From the NCBI RefSeq assembly GCF_000685805.1, contig NZ_JMKP01000009.1:49782-113781 (forward strand): DNA of 64,000 nt, read 5' to 3'. The notes beneath the pieces were generated by a model that did not search any database, had not been told where the DNA came from, and saw only the letters and a list, made by a program, of their open reading frames with translations. Within the stretch, counting starts at the first letter, position 1; every line of letters begins with the position of its first letter. The position numbers were made by a program, and so were the translations under genes. Of the stretch, positions 25,808 through 35,986 are shown piece after piece. The DNA comes from Psychrobacter phenylpyruvicus DSM 7000 = NBRC 102152. GTDB taxonomy: Bacteria; Pseudomonadota; Gammaproteobacteria; Pseudomonadales; Moraxellaceae.

Positions 25808-27613
25808 ATGACTACTCAAGCTCTACCCAAACGAAGCGATGTCCCGGCGCATTTAACCTGGGACATGACCGCGCTATACGCTACGCCAGATGACTTCTAC
25901 GCAGATTTAGAGCAAGCCGCTCAGCTTGCCAACGAGCTTATTAGCGAGCCGATGCTCAATCTAACCGATGGTGCTAGTATCGTGCGTTTGCTACAGACTT
26001 ATGAAGCTTACTTAACTATTTTATCCAAAGCTGATACTTATGCTGGCGCGCAAAGTGCGGTAGATATGAGCGATAGCGAGCTACAAGTCAGAGCTAGAGA
26101 TTTTGAGTCAAAAGTCGCCAAACTAAATAGCCAAACTGCGATAGTTGAGCAGACCCTAAAGCAGGCCGATGAGGCTCTGATTAAGCAAGCGATGACTGAA
26201 AACGATAAATACCGTCCGTTTTTATCAGACTTATTGGCGCAAAAGCCCTATACCTTGAGTCTAGAGTTAGAGACGGCACTTATCTCGTTATCACCTGTAC
26301 TGGATTTGCCGTATCAAAACTATGAACAGTGCAAATTGGCAGATATGACTTTCCCAGACTTTGAGGTCAATGGGCAGACTTATCCTTTGAGTTTTTCGAC
26401 TTTTGAAAATGAATATGAAACGGCGGTCGATACCGAGTTTCGTCGTCAAGCATTCAAAGCATTTTCAGCACGCTTACGTCAGTCACAGCACACTATTGCC
26501 AGCAATTATTTGGCACAAGTAAAAAAAGAGAAAATCATCGCCGATATGCGAGGTTATGACTCAGTATTTGATTATCTTTTACAGGATCAGAAAGTATCGC
26601 GCGAGATGTATGATGAGCATATTGACACCATTATGACTCATTTAGCACCACCGATGCGCCGTTATGCCAAGCTATTACAACAGGTTAATGGCATTGAAAA
26701 GATGGGCTTTGCTGATTTAAAAGCACCACTCGATGCCAACTTTGTGACCCAAGTGAGTATTGAGCAAGCCAAACAGTATTGTTTAGACGCTTTGTCTTTA
26801 TTAGGCACAGATTATACCGATATGGTGCAGCGCTCTTTTGAGGAGCGTTGGTATGACTTCGCCCAAAATAAAGGTAAAAGCACTGGCGGATTTTGTGCGT
26901 CACCCTATGGCGAACACTCCTATGTGTTGATGTCTTGGACACAGAATCTAGGCGATGTATTTACCTTGATTCATGAGATTGGTCACGCCGGACATTTTTA
27001 TAACGCCGGGCAATATCAGAACTACTTAAGCTATGAGCCTTCACTATATTTTATTGAAGCGCCTTCAACGTGTAATGAGCTGTTACTCGGTTATCATCTG
27101 CTACAGCAAAACACAGAGGATAAAGCCTTTCAGCGTTATGTGGTTTCCTCCTTATTATCCAATACCTACTATCACAATTTCGTTACCCATTATCTTGAAG
27201 CCCACTTCCAACGTGAAGTTTATCGTGCGGTAGATGCTGGGAAGAACCTGAGTACCGATGATTTGCATGACATGATGCAAGCGACGTTGCAACAGTTCTG
27301 GGGTGAGGCGGTGGAGATTGATGAGGATGCGGCCTTAACTTGGATGCGCCAGCCCCATTATTACTTAGGGCTATACTCTTATACTTATAGCGCTGGCTTG
27401 AGCATCGCCACTCAGTTGTTCAAAAAGCTGCGTCAAGGTGAAGAAGTTATCGATGATTGGTTGGCGGTATTGCGGGCAGGTGGCAGCAAAACTCCAGCAC
27501 AATTAGCTGAAATGGTAGGGGTGGATATCATGGATAAAGCAACCCTGATAGACACGATTGGTTTTATTGACGAGCTGATTAATCAGGCTGTGAGCTTAAC
27601 TGAGCAGTTGTAA
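25808..27613 (+). CDS. pepF: Oligoendopeptidase F (M3 family)
   Basis: This cytoplasmic zinc metallopeptidase degrades medium-length oligopeptides. The 601-residue protein has an N-terminal helical oligoendopeptidase domain (about 110-180) and a catalytic M3 domain with the zinc site HEIGHAGH (His389, Glu390, His393) and the downstream ligand-bearing FIEAPSTCNELLLGY. The C-terminal HYYLGLYSYTYSAGLSIATQLF is typical of PepF. A GGACCC-type site lies just before the ATG. It ends at a strong shared terminator facing the OsmC gene. Confidence 0.95.
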   Translation: MTTQALPKRSDVPAHLTWDMTALYATPDDFYADLEQAAQLANELISEPMLNLTDGASIVRLLQTYEAYLTILSKADTYAGAQSAVDMSDSELQVRARDFESKVAKLNSQTAIVEQTLKQADEALIKQAMTENDKYRPFLSDLLAQKPYTLSLELETALISLSPVLDLPYQNYEQCKLADMTFPDFEVNGQTYPLSFSTFENEYETAVDTEFRRQAFKAFSARLRQSQHTIASNYLAQVKKEKIIADMRGYDSVFDYLLQDQKVSREMYDEHIDTIMTHLAPPMRRYAKLLQQVNGIEKMGFADLKAPLDANFVTQVSIEQAKQYCLDALSLLGTDYTDMVQRSFEERWYDFAQNKGKSTGGFCASPYGEHSYVLMSWTQNLGDVFTLIHEIGHAGHFYNAGQYQNYLSYEPSLYFIEAPSTCNELLLGYHLLQQNTEDKAFQRYVVSSLLSNTYYHNFVTHYLEAHFQREVYRAVDAGKNLSTDDLHDMMQATLQQFWGEAVEIDEDAALTWMRQPHYYLGLYSYTYSAGLSIATQLFKKLRQGEEVIDDWLAVLRAGGSKTPAQLAEMVGVDIMDKATLIDTIGFIDELINQAVSLTEQL

Positions 27614-27712
27614 TCCTCTGTTTTGGTTGCAGTAAGATTTAATCTAAGAGTTACTAATTTCAAGTCAAAGCACTAGATTATTAGCCCAGTATTGCCAAAG
27701 TTATGGCATTAA

Positions 27713-27747
27713 AAAACCCCCTCGCTATTAAATAGCGAGGGGGTTTT
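27713..27747. terminator. Bidirectional terminator between pepF and the OsmC gene
   Basis: A 17-bp perfect stem (AAAACCCCCTCGCTATT / AATAGCGAGGGGGTTTT) with a minimal loop lies between convergent genes. It is the strongest hairpin in the window. Confidence 0.95.
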
Positions 27748-27794
27748 CGGTTATAAGTCTGATATTTTTATTAAAGCAATGGTCTAAATCAATA

Positions 27795-28253
27795 CTAGGA
27801 TTGGTTAGAGATCACTGACCACTCTTCAACAATCTCAGTACCTGCTTGTACAAATAAGCTATGCAGTGGGCAGTACTGACGAACCTGCTGTTGCATTTCA
27901 GCCAATTGAGAGGGCGAGATATCAGCGTCTAAAATGATAGACAGGCGAATCTCCTTAAAAGGGTTGCCGGTTTCTGCCACAAACATAACGCCGCGCATAT
28001 CAAGGTCAAAGTCTGCATTAATATCAACTCCATTAACGGTGATACCTTGGCGCTTGGCAATTAGGCTAATCATGATAGAGACACACCCTGATAAAGCAGC
28101 AACAGCAGCCTCCACAGGCGTTGCACCTTGGTTAGTTCCACCAAACTCGCTAGGTTCATCTAAGATCATGGTCAGATCACGCATATCAAGGTCAACGCGC
28201 ATCTTGCCTTCGGAATGACTCTTAACATTAAACTGAGTTAATTTTGTGCTCAT
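27795..28253 (-). CDS. OsmC-family peroxiredoxin-like protein
   Basis: This 152-residue protein carries the two conserved Cys of the OsmC/Ohr superfamily, one in ALSGCVSIM and one in RQYCPLHSLF, with the intervening helix. OsmC/YhfA-type members reduce organic peroxides or act as thiol-dependent accessories; the YhfA-like subgroup is the closer match by eye. The ATG at 28253 was preferred over the upstream ATG at 28277, because it is preceded by AGGAT at good spacing. Confidence 0.85.
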   Translation of the reverse strand: MSTKLTQFNVKSHSEGKMRVDLDMRDLTMILDEPSEFGGTNQGATPVEAAVAALSGCVSIMISLIAKRQGITVNGVDINADFDLDMRGVMFVAETGNPFKEIRLSIILDADISPSQLAEMQQQVRQYCPLHSLFVQAGTEIVEEWSVISNQS

Positions 28254-28349
28254 CTTTATCATCCTTTGATATATCAAGTTGGCTTATGCAATTGATTTGC
28301 AAAGTTATTTTATACAAACCTATTATATCAGACAATATTTAACGGCTTG

Positions 28350-29624
28350 CTACATAAATGGCAGCTTAGTGAAAATCTGCAACACTGTGGCGTTAACAAT
28401 ATCAACGAAGAAAGCACCGACCATAGGCACGATTAAGAATGCTTTTGGCGAGGGCTGATAACGGTCAGTGACTGCTTGCATATTGGCAATAGCAGTCGGG
28501 GTGGCACCCATACCAAAGCCACAGTGACCAGCAGCCAGTACTGCAGCATCATAGTCTTTACCCATAATTCTAAAGGTTATGAAATAAGCATAAGCAATCA
28601 TGACCACGGTTTGTACCGCTAGAATTACTAAGACAGGACCCGCTAAGTCAGCTAATTGCCATAGTTTTAGTGACAGTAGTGCCATTGCTAAGAACAAGCT
28701 TAATGAGGCGTTACCAATCACGTCGATGGCACGGTCAAACATATTAAAGTCAAATACGATGGTTAATACGTTACGGATAATGACACCGCCTGCCAATGCC
28801 CATACGAAAGTAGGTAGCTCAAACCAAGTGTCGTTACCAACAATGGTCATAATATCAGCAAAGGCTAAGGCTGCTGCAAATAAAGCCAATGACTCAATGG
28901 TAGAGGACGCTGTTATCAAGCGGATATTATCTGGTTTTTCAAAGATTTCTTTATTGCGATATGCTTCTTCTTCTTTGTGCTTGGTGCTATATAGTGATTG
29001 CTTGCCTGCAAGTCTCTCAACCTCAGTAGGATTAGGGTTGTGAGCAGAAGGCTTTACGCCAAGCTTATTGATTAAGCGGCGTGCAACAGGACCCCCGATA
29101 ATACCACCAGCAACCAAGCCGTAAGTGGCAACAGCAATCCCTAAGGTTGTTGCACCAACGACACCGTATTGCTCTTCTAAAGTCAGTCCCCAAGCACCTG
29201 CAGTGCCATGACCACCAGTAAGAGCGATTGACCCTGTGACTAGTCCTAATAAAGGATCAAGTCCTAAGGTACTGGCAATAGCGACACCTGCGATGTCTTG
29301 TACGATAATAAAGCAAGATACAACTAGGGTAAAGACGATTAACGGGGTACCACCTGCTTTTAGGCGTCCAAAGTCGGCACTAAGTCCGATAGAGGCGAAG
29401 AACATCAGCATACAGGCAGTCTGTAGCTCTTGTTGGAAGTTAAAGCTGTAGCCCAAAGATAAGTTGATGATATAAATAACGAGGGCTGCCACTAAACCAC
29501 CAGCGACAGGTTCTGGGATATTAAAGTCTTCTAAAAACTTAACTCTTTTGACCAAGAAGCGGCCAAGTAGTAAAACAAGTGTGGCTAAAATCAAGGTGTA
29601 ATAGCCATTTAAGGTGATTTCCAT
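28350..29624 (-). CDS. gltS: Sodium/glutamate symporter
   Basis: This inner-membrane transporter takes up glutamate with Na+. The 424-residue protein has about ten hydrophobic helices and the two GltS re-entrant motifs: LTGGHGTAGAWG in the first half and GHCGFGMGATPTAIANMQ in the second, related by inverted symmetry. A hydrophilic cytoplasmic loop (about 185-235) separates the halves. An AGGAG site precedes the ATG. It has no partner gene nearby. Confidence 0.95.
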   Translation of the reverse strand: MEITLNGYYTLILATLVLLLGRFLVKRVKFLEDFNIPEPVAGGLVAALVIYIINLSLGYSFNFQQELQTACMLMFFASIGLSADFGRLKAGGTPLIVFTLVVSCFIIVQDIAGVAIASTLGLDPLLGLVTGSIALTGGHGTAGAWGLTLEEQYGVVGATTLGIAVATYGLVAGGIIGGPVARRLINKLGVKPSAHNPNPTEVERLAGKQSLYSTKHKEEEAYRNKEIFEKPDNIRLITASSTIESLALFAAALAFADIMTIVGNDTWFELPTFVWALAGGVIIRNVLTIVFDFNMFDRAIDVIGNASLSLFLAMALLSLKLWQLADLAGPVLVILAVQTVVMIAYAYFITFRIMGKDYDAAVLAAGHCGFGMGATPTAIANMQAVTDRYQPSPKAFLIVPMVGAFFVDIVNATVLQIFTKLPFM

Positions 29625-30337
29625 AAACTACTCCTTTTACAACGATACGGTTATCTATAAGTCAGCCATCTTTAAAGTGAAGGTATATAGTCGGTGAGCT
29701 TATAAATCGTCTTGGCATCTGCCATAGCCTACAGCTGTGATACTTTTACTAGGTTGTTTTGTATCGATTTTTAAAGGTCGTTGACTATAGAAAAGCGAGT
29801 ACTACACTGGCTTCATTTATAGAGGTTTGACTATAATTTGAAATAAAAAAGCCCATGCTAATAGGTGATTAGCTGAGTTTGAAGTCCCTATTATTGAGTT
29901 TTAATAACTGAGTAGCGCTGTCGTTAATTAAAAGTCGTCATTAATTAGAAAATAGTGTATCAGCGCAAAGAAAGCTGAAATTAATAACTTAGATTAAGTT
30001 GTTGTTAGCGAGGTGTTGCATACTAATGCTAACTTTTTGATTTTATGTAATAAGTAGATAATCAACAGAGATTGAAAACGCTCTAGAATCATGTTTATCT
30101 GGACTCAAAACCGGCTATTCTACAATATAAAGTGACAATTCAGTAGGGGTATTAAGGTAACTATAAGATTTTTAACTAAATAATGGCTTTCTTATGGCTG
30201 TGCAATAAAAAAACGCCAGCATAGTGCTGACGTTTAATTATGTTGTAGGACTTTATGTTAGGTGAAATGATTCATACCTTATCTCAAACCTAGCCTTAGT
30301 CTGGCCTTAATTTAAAAAGCCTGTGATAAATAACGGT
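29625..30337. other. Intergenic region between gltS and proA
   Basis: 713 bp, AT-rich. It contains the gltS leader and promoter region (minus strand) and the proA terminator near its right end. No gene, RNA or strong repeat was recognised. Confidence 0.6.
30205..30235 (-). terminator. Terminator of proA
   Basis: The stem AAACGTCAGCA / TGCTGGCGTTT (one mismatch) read on the minus strand is followed by TTTTTTTATT, about 100 bp downstream of the proA stop. Confidence 0.85.
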
Positions 30338-31636
30338 TTAGCCTCGGACTTCTCCATGACCATAGACAATCCATTTCTGAGAGGTCAGTCCATTTAGACC
30401 TACTGGACCACGGGCATGAATTTTGTCCGTTGAAATACCGATTTCAGCGCCTAGGCCATATTCAAAACCATCTGCAAAGCGGCTAGAGGCATTGATCATG
30501 ACGCTTGATGAGTCAACTTCACGGATAAAGCGCTGTGATTTGCTGTAATTGTCAGTGATAATCACATCAGTGTGATGGCTACCGTGGGTGTTGATGTGCG
30601 AGATTGCCTCATCAATTCCCTCGACAATTTTAATCGCTAAGATGGGTGCCAAATATTCTGTGTCCCAATCTTCCTCATTGGCATCGCTTAGATGACCTGA
30701 CAGCTTAGCATTGTCTTGTAAGATGGCTTTTGATTCAGCATCTAAGCGTAATTGCATAGCGTTGTCCGCTTCGATAATGGCTTCGGCAATCTTGGGTAGC
30801 AAGGTGTCAGCAATAGCCTTATCTACCAATAAAGTCTCCATCGTATTACAAGTGCCATAGCGATGGGTCTTGGCATTCACGCTGACGGTAACAGCAATTT
30901 CAGGGTCTGCATCACGGTCAATGAAAGTATGACAATTGCCATCTAAGTGCTTAATGACCGGCACTCGAGCATCATTACTGATACGCTCAATTAAGCCTTT
31001 ACCGCCACGAGGCACAATCACATCGACAAATTCAGTCATAGTGATTAGCTCACCGACAGCAGCACGGTCAATAGTTTGTAGCACTTGTACACCATGCTCA
31101 GGGAGGCCGGCTTGTTTTAGACCTGCCAAGATACACTTAGCAATGGCTTGGTTTGATTCAAAAGCTTCAGAGCCACCACGCAATATAATGGCGTTTCCTG
31201 ATTTTAGGGCTAATGAAGCCGCCTCTAAAGTGACGTTTGGACGAGATTCATAAATCATACCCACCACACCTAAAGGCACCCGCATTTTACCTAGCTGTAT
31301 CCCTGAAGGGCGGTAAGTCATATCGGTCACTTCACCAATAGGGTCGGGCAAAGCAGCCACATCTTTTAAACCTTGCAACATACCTTCAAAGCGCTCATCC
31401 GTTAGCTCTAAGCGGTCTAATAGGGCTGCATCTAAGTCATTATCATGACCTTTTTGCATGTCAATTTTATTAGCGGCCAAGATATCAGATTTTGCTTTTT
31501 TTAATTGCTCATAGATAGTCAAAAGTGCATTGTTTTTATCGCCAGTATTGGCAGCAGCCAGTAATCTTGAAGCTTGTCTGGCTTGTTGACCCACTTGCTG
31601 CATATAATTTTTGACGTCCGTGATGTCTTGTGCCAT
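30338..31636 (-). CDS. proA: Gamma-glutamyl phosphate reductase
   Basis: This enzyme catalyses the second step of proline synthesis, NADPH-dependent reduction of gamma-glutamyl phosphate to glutamate semialdehyde. The 432-residue protein has the ALDH-like fold with [28 protein letters not shown], the catalytic Cys in [13 protein letters not shown], and the C-terminal [20 protein letters not shown]. The start follows a clear AGGAG. proB is not adjacent. Confidence 0.96.
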   Translation of the reverse strand: MAQDITDVKNYMQQVGQQARQASRLLAAANTGDKNNALLTIYEQLKKAKSDILAANKIDMQKGHDNDLDAALLDRLELTDERFEGMLQGLKDVAALPDPIGEVTDMTYRPSGIQLGKMRVPLGVVGMIYESRPNVTLEAASLALKSGNAIILRGGSEAFESNQAIAKCILAGLKQAGLPEHGVQVLQTIDRAAVGELITMTEFVDVIVPRGGKGLIERISNDARVPVIKHLDGNCHTFIDRDADPEIAVTVSVNAKTHRYGTCNTMETLLVDKAIADTLLPKIAEAIIEADNAMQLRLDAESKAILQDNAKLSGHLSDANEEDWDTEYLAPILAIKIVEGIDEAISHINTHGSHHTDVIITDNYSKSQRFIREVDSSSVMINASSRFADGFEYGLGAEIGISTDKIHARGPVGLNGLTSQKWIVYGHGEVRG

Positions 31637-32169
31637 TTATCATTCTCCTAGCTGGTAAATATTAAAAATAAGATTTATTTACTTATAACATAAAGCAGAT
31701 ATAGCCAATAGTAAAGCCAGATATGAGCTTTATAATTATGAGCTTTATAATAAAGGGGTAGGGGATAACAATTTAAGAAATAGCTTATATTTTTTAGCCA
31801 ACAATTTTGAAACTAAGAAATTTAAACTTAAGGAGCCTAATACGAGCAAGTAAACATTGATAAGCCTTTGTAAAAGCTAGAGTCGATATATGAAATTACT
31901 ATTAATGCTAATAAAACAACTATTTAGCTAAATAAACTCATAATTAATTACCCCGGGTTACGACTCAGATTACTTATTCTACATAAATGCTTATAAATCA
32001 CTACGAAACTTGGCTGAAATAAAAAAAGGAAAGAGTAATATAGGCAATAACAAGCTTTAAACCGAGCTTAGTTTATAAAAGCTAAGATTCGCTTATAAAA
32101 TTAAGCTAGCCTTTTATAAACAAGAGTTGTTAAAAATTTACTCTAAAAAAACTAAATGCAGGTAATTAT
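31637..32169. other. AT-rich intergenic region
   Basis: 533 bp between divergent proA and the lipoprotein gene, very AT-rich, with a 15-bp duplication near its left side and several TTATAAAA-containing near-repeats at its right. No gene recognised. Confidence 0.55.
31723..31752 (+). repeat. 15-bp tandem duplication
   Basis: ATGAGCTTTATAATT (31723-31737) is followed directly by ATGAGCTTTATAATA (31738-31752). Confidence 0.9.
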
Positions 32170-32562
32170 ATGAAAAATCTAAAAAAATCAATTTTGGCGC
32201 CAGTTTTTGCAGTAGGTTTATTAAGTATGGGTGTTACTGCTTGTGACAACGCAGCTAATGCTCCTGAAGTCGAAGAACCGGCAGAATCAAATTCAATTGA
32301 GACCCAAGATAATGCTGGTACTATGGCCACTGATAGCAATATGGGTACAGTATCAGAAGAGCATGACATGAATAATATGGAAGATCATGGCATGGGAGAA
32401 AACGCTATGAAGGAAGATAATGTACCAAAACCTGAAGGTGATTTGACCCAGCTTGACCCTAATGCTCCTGAGACTAAAAAAGGTGAGGTGGACACCGGCA
32501 TGCTAGACCAAGATCAAGTTATCGATGGTACAGAAACACAAGAGCATGTTTCTACTAATTAA
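32170..32562 (+). CDS. Small Met/His/acidic-rich lipoprotein
   Basis: A 130-residue protein with a lipoprotein signal peptide: KK-rich start, hydrophobic stretch, and lipobox VTAC with Cys25 as the expected lipidation site. The mature part is highly acidic and disordered-looking. Its middle section is rich in Met and His (EEHDMNNMEDHGMGENAMK), resembling metal-binding low-complexity tracts, which is only suggestive. No known domain is recognised. AGGT upstream supports the start; a terminator follows. Confidence 0.75.
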   Translation: MKNLKKSILAPVFAVGLLSMGVTACDNAANAPEVEEPAESNSIETQDNAGTMATDSNMGTVSEEHDMNNMEDHGMGENAMKEDNVPKPEGDLTQLDPNAPETKKGEVDTGMLDQDQVIDGTETQEHVSTN

Positions 32563-32961
32563 TTGAGTACTAACTAATTGATTATAGGCTTCTAAATAAG
32601 CCTAGCCCTTTAATTAAGTAACTTTTAATCAAGTAAATAGCAGCCCTCTTTATTGCATTGTTAAAATAATATGCGATAGAGAGGGTTTTTATTTTAACAA
32701 TCATTTATTGCTGTCTGAGCACAATTGGTTGAGCATTGTATTTGGTAAAAGCTAAAAAATTAGCAAATTAGTAAAAGTTATCCTGACTATTAACTTAAAA
32801 ATACGATAAGTCATAATGTTAATAGGTAAAAAATTTGCTTATCAACTGGGTTTTAAGAGACAATACACCCTTAAAATTTATCGCTTAGGGTAGCCTGCTT
32901 ATTTTTTTGTTATACCCTTTATTCTATTGATTACTACTTATTTCGGACACTAGCCACTGTT
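32563..32961. other. Intergenic region before the amino-acid ABC ATPase
   Basis: 399 bp containing the lipoprotein terminator, then an AT-rich stretch that must hold the promoter of the ATPase gene. No other element recognised. Confidence 0.55.
32643..32695 (+). terminator. Terminator of the lipoprotein gene
   Basis: A long imperfect stem (CCCTCTTTATTGCAT with ATGCGATAGAGAGGG) and an AT-rich loop precede a TTTTTATTTT run. Confidence 0.75.
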
Positions 32962-33768
32962 ATGCCACACTCTACTTCAGATCGACCTATTGCCCTTGAT
33001 TTGCAAAACATTCATAAAAGCTACGGCTCGCTTGAGGTATTAAAAGGGGTCTCACTCACAGCCTACGATGGCGATGTGATTTCTATTTTGGGCTCATCAG
33101 GCTCAGGGAAGTCCACTTTATTGCGCTGTATTAATCTTCTAGAGAAGCCCAATCAAGGCACTATTACCCTCGGCGGTGAGTCATTGGATTTGGTCCCTGG
33201 TAAATCAGGTGAGTTGGAAGCTGCTAACAGAAGACAGCTAGAAAGATTCCGTGCTCGTGTTGGCTTTGTTTTTCAAAACTTTAACTTATGGCCGCATAAG
33301 ACTATTTTACAAAATATCATTGAAGGACCGACTCAGGTTCTAAAAATAGGTAAAGATCAAGCCATAAGAGAAGCTGAACAACTGTTAAAAAAAGTGGGTC
33401 TGCTCGATAAAAAAGATGCTTATCCTGACAACCTATCAGGGGGTCAGCGTCAACGTGTGGCAATTGCTCGGGCTTTGGCGATGAACCCACAAGTATTGTT
33501 GTTTGATGAGCCGACTTCTGCCCTAGACCCAGAGCTGGTAAATGAAGTATTAGCGGTTATGCGTGATTTAGCCGCAGAAGGCCGCACCATGCTTATCGTT
33601 ACTCATGAGATGCGCTTTGCTCGCGATGTATCCTCGCAAGTAGTATTCCTGCATCAGGGCCGCATTGAAGAGGCGGGCACCCCAGAACAAATCTTTGATA
33701 ACCCAACTTCGCCTCGGGTGCGTGAATTTATGGCCTCGCACCATGCCGATGCCAATAAAATTGATTAG
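32962..33768 (+). CDS. Polar amino-acid ABC transporter ATPase (HisP/ArtP-type)
   Basis: This ATPase powers uptake of polar amino acids. The 268 residues include Walker [11 protein letters not shown]-loop [13 protein letters not shown], signature [15 protein letters not shown], Walker [15 protein letters not shown] and the switch His in VTHEMRFA. The PHKT and [19 protein letters not shown] segments match the HisP/ArtP subgroup. Downstream come three binding lipoproteins and two permeases, all on the same strand, although terminators separate the ATPase and the binding proteins from what follows. Confidence 0.93.
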   Translation: MPHSTSDRPIALDLQNIHKSYGSLEVLKGVSLTAYDGDVISILGSSGSGKSTLLRCINLLEKPNQGTITLGGESLDLVPGKSGELEAANRRQLERFRARVGFVFQNFNLWPHKTILQNIIEGPTQVLKIGKDQAIREAEQLLKKVGLLDKKDAYPDNLSGGQRQRVAIARALAMNPQVLLFDEPTSALDPELVNEVLAVMRDLAAEGRTMLIVTHEMRFARDVSSQVVFLHQGRIEEAGTPEQIFDNPTSPRVREFMASHHADANKID

Positions 33769-34090
33769 TTATTTATTACTGGATGAATGATTAATAAATC
33801 TTTTAATAAATGATGGGTTGATAAGAGTGAGTGTCAATGGGTACTCACTCTTTTTTGTGGCACTGTATAAAAATGAAGCAATAAAATGATTTGTTTTTAG
33901 TCAAACCCTCATGTATTATTTTTGTATATGTAAATTACACAAACCTTATCGTATGTCCCTCATTATCACTATATCTAGTTGGAGGCTTTAATTGGATTTA
34001 TAAGACCATTAATTCGGTTGGTAATATCCATAAAATTTTTAGCCCACTTAGTTTTGTATAAGCCACTTTTTGGCTTTGGAGAAAGAAAAA
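33769..34090. other. Spacer between ABC ATPase and first binding protein
   Basis: 322 bp with a terminator at 33823-33856, then an AT-rich leader that should hold a separate promoter for the binding-protein genes. Confidence 0.55.
33823..33856 (+). terminator. Terminator after the ABC ATPase
   Basis: A 10-bp perfect stem (AAGAGTGAGT / ACTCACTCTT) with a 10-nt loop and a run of Ts. Confidence 0.9.
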
Positions 34091-34888
34091 ATGTCATTAT
34101 TTGATATGCAGTTATCGCGCAAAGTTTTACCGGTACTGGTTATGGCTGGTATGGTTGGGCTAGCAGGTTGTTCAAAGTCTGACACTAAGGCAGAAGTAGA
34201 AGGTGCGACTTCTGCAGAAGGCAAAGACATTCGCATTGCTACTGAAGGGGCTTACCCTCCATTTAACTACACCAATAATGACGGCACTTTGGGCGGCTTC
34301 GATGTCGATGTTATCAATGCCGTTTGTGATGAAATTAAAGCCAACTGTGAGATTGTCTCTCAAGATTGGGACGGTATTATCCCAGGCCTATTGGCCAATA
34401 AATACGATGCCATCATCGCCGGTATGTCTATCACGCCAGAGCGTGCAGCAACCGTTGACTTTAGTGCTCCTTACTTCTCAAACACTATGGTTTGGTTGGC
34501 CAAAAAAGACGGTACCTTTAGCCCTGATGACATTACCAATAAAGATTTAGGTAGCCAACGCTCAACCACTTTGGGCGAATACCTACTGGCCAACTTTGAT
34601 AATAAAGACGGCAACAAAGTTAACTTATATGATACTTATGAAAATGCTTATCTTGATCTGAAATCAGGTCGTGTGGACGCTGTTTTGGCTGAAAAAGTAT
34701 CCGCAGCAGACTGGTTACCAGAGAACCCTGAATATGCAGTAATTGGTGACGAGATTGATAATGATGACAATTTAGGGATTGCGTTCCGCAAAAACGACCC
34801 CCTAAAAGCTGAGTTCGATAAAGGTATTGAGGCGATTCGTGCTAATGGTAAGTTGGCAGAAATTGAAGCTGCTAACTTTGGTAAATAA
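34091..34888 (+). CDS. Polar amino-acid binding lipoprotein, paralogue 1
   Basis: Periplasmic substrate-binding protein of the HisJ/ArtJ family (265 residues), with a lipobox LAGC anchoring it to a membrane. Ligand-pocket landmarks are EGAYPPFNY, SQDWDGIIPGL, SITPERA and SQRSTT. It starts at the ATG at 34091 preceded by GGAG; an upstream TTG in frame was rejected. It is the first of three consecutive paralogues sharing one transporter core. A two-Cys pair (VCDEIKANC) is shared with the other copies and probably forms a disulphide. Confidence 0.93.
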   Translation: MSLFDMQLSRKVLPVLVMAGMVGLAGCSKSDTKAEVEGATSAEGKDIRIATEGAYPPFNYTNNDGTLGGFDVDVINAVCDEIKANCEIVSQDWDGIIPGLLANKYDAIIAGMSITPERAATVDFSAPYFSNTMVWLAKKDGTFSPDDITNKDLGSQRSTTLGEYLLANFDNKDGNKVNLYDTYENAYLDLKSGRVDAVLAEKVSAADWLPENPEYAVIGDEIDNDDNLGIAFRKNDPLKAEFDKGIEAIRANGKLAEIEAANFGK

Positions 34889-34957
34889 ACCTAAGCCGTC
34901 GTAGTCTTATTAATGAAATTTTTGTTATCAAATATTAATCAAAACTAGGATCACATC

Positions 34958-35803
34958 ATGACAACTGCAATAAAATCAAAAAGTAAATGGGCTGTATTAT
35001 CTGTGGCTTTATCGGGCTTAATGCTTGCCGCTTGTAATAACAGCAGTGAAGCTCCTGCGGCTAGCGACTCAACCGAAGCTAGCAATGCTGATAGCACAGA
35101 GCAAACCATCAGAATCGCAACTGAATCAAGCTATAAGCCATTAAGCTATACCGATGCTGATGGTAAATTGATTGGTTTTGAAATTGATTTAATCAATGCG
35201 CTTTGTGATGAAATGAAAGCTAAGTGTGAGGTCAGCTCTCAAGAGTGGGACGGCTTAATTCCAGGTCTACAGGCTAAGAAGTTTGATGCCATTATTGCCG
35301 GTATGTCAATCACGCCTGAGCGTCTACAAAAGGTAGACTTCACTGAGCCGTACTTAAGTAACGGTCTTATCTTAGTGGCGAAAAAGGGCGATGATGTCAG
35401 TGTCGCCGATGACTTTAGTGATGTGTCTGTGGGAGCTCAGCGCGCTACCATTGCGGCGCAGTATATCGAAGAGACTCATCCGAAAGCCAAACTTAACTTA
35501 TATGACACTCAAGAGAACGCTTATCTAGATCTAACTTCAGGTCGTATTCGTGCTTTATTCTCAGATAAAGTTACCGCCGCTTACTGGTTAACGAGCGACG
35601 AAGGCCAAGCCTTTGAACAAAAAGGCGAAGAGTTTAATACCGACGACACCATGGGTATCGCGGTGCGTAAAGGTGATGAATTGGCCGCTAAATTCAATAC
35701 GGCGCTACAAGCTTTAAAAGACAGCGGCAAGTATGATGAAATTTCAGCCCCTTACTTTGGCACCAGCAACACCGCTGCTGCTCAAGCTGCGGCTACTAAG
35801 TAG
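34958..35803 (+). CDS. Polar amino-acid binding lipoprotein, paralogue 2 (divergent pocket)
   Basis: Second binding lipoprotein (281 residues) with lipobox LAAC, a Ser/Ala/Glu-rich linker, then the HisJ-type fold (SQEWDGLIPGL, SITPERL). It departs from its neighbours at pocket positions: ESSYKPLSY where the others have EGAYPPFNY or EGAYAPFNY, and AQRATIAAQ where they have QRST. This suggests a different ligand (inference). A short Ala-rich tail extends the C-terminus. It lies 69 bp after paralogue 1 with no terminator between. Confidence 0.92.
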   Translation: MTTAIKSKSKWAVLSVALSGLMLAACNNSSEAPAASDSTEASNADSTEQTIRIATESSYKPLSYTDADGKLIGFEIDLINALCDEMKAKCEVSSQEWDGLIPGLQAKKFDAIIAGMSITPERLQKVDFTEPYLSNGLILVAKKGDDVSVADDFSDVSVGAQRATIAAQYIEETHPKAKLNLYDTQENAYLDLTSGRIRALFSDKVTAAYWLTSDEGQAFEQKGEEFNTDDTMGIAVRKGDELAAKFNTALQALKDSGKYDEISAPYFGTSNTAAAQAAATK

Positions 35804-35986
35804 ACTGCTCTTAAGTAGGGTTTGTCCCAAAACATTAAGATAACAAAAGAACATTACAGCTTAAAGGCTGATGTTCGTCTTGTTGGCTAAAGTCGTAAGT
35901 CTTCTATTTGCTATTTGGTTCTGAGAGGGCAGTTAAGGCGATAAGACTTCAGACCAGATATTTTTAGAATTTATAAGGACATAAGA

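Noticed and set aside
28600..29043. 147-codon open frame opposite gltS
   Set aside because: Antisense to a well-identified transporter with both GltS motifs; low-complexity translation.
34070..34090. TTG start for the first binding lipoprotein
   Set aside because: The ATG at 34091 has a GGAG site at proper distance and begins directly before the signal peptide.
35838..35889. Long imperfect hairpin between binding-protein genes considered as a terminator
   Set aside because: The stem has several mismatches and no T-run follows, so termination is not supported.
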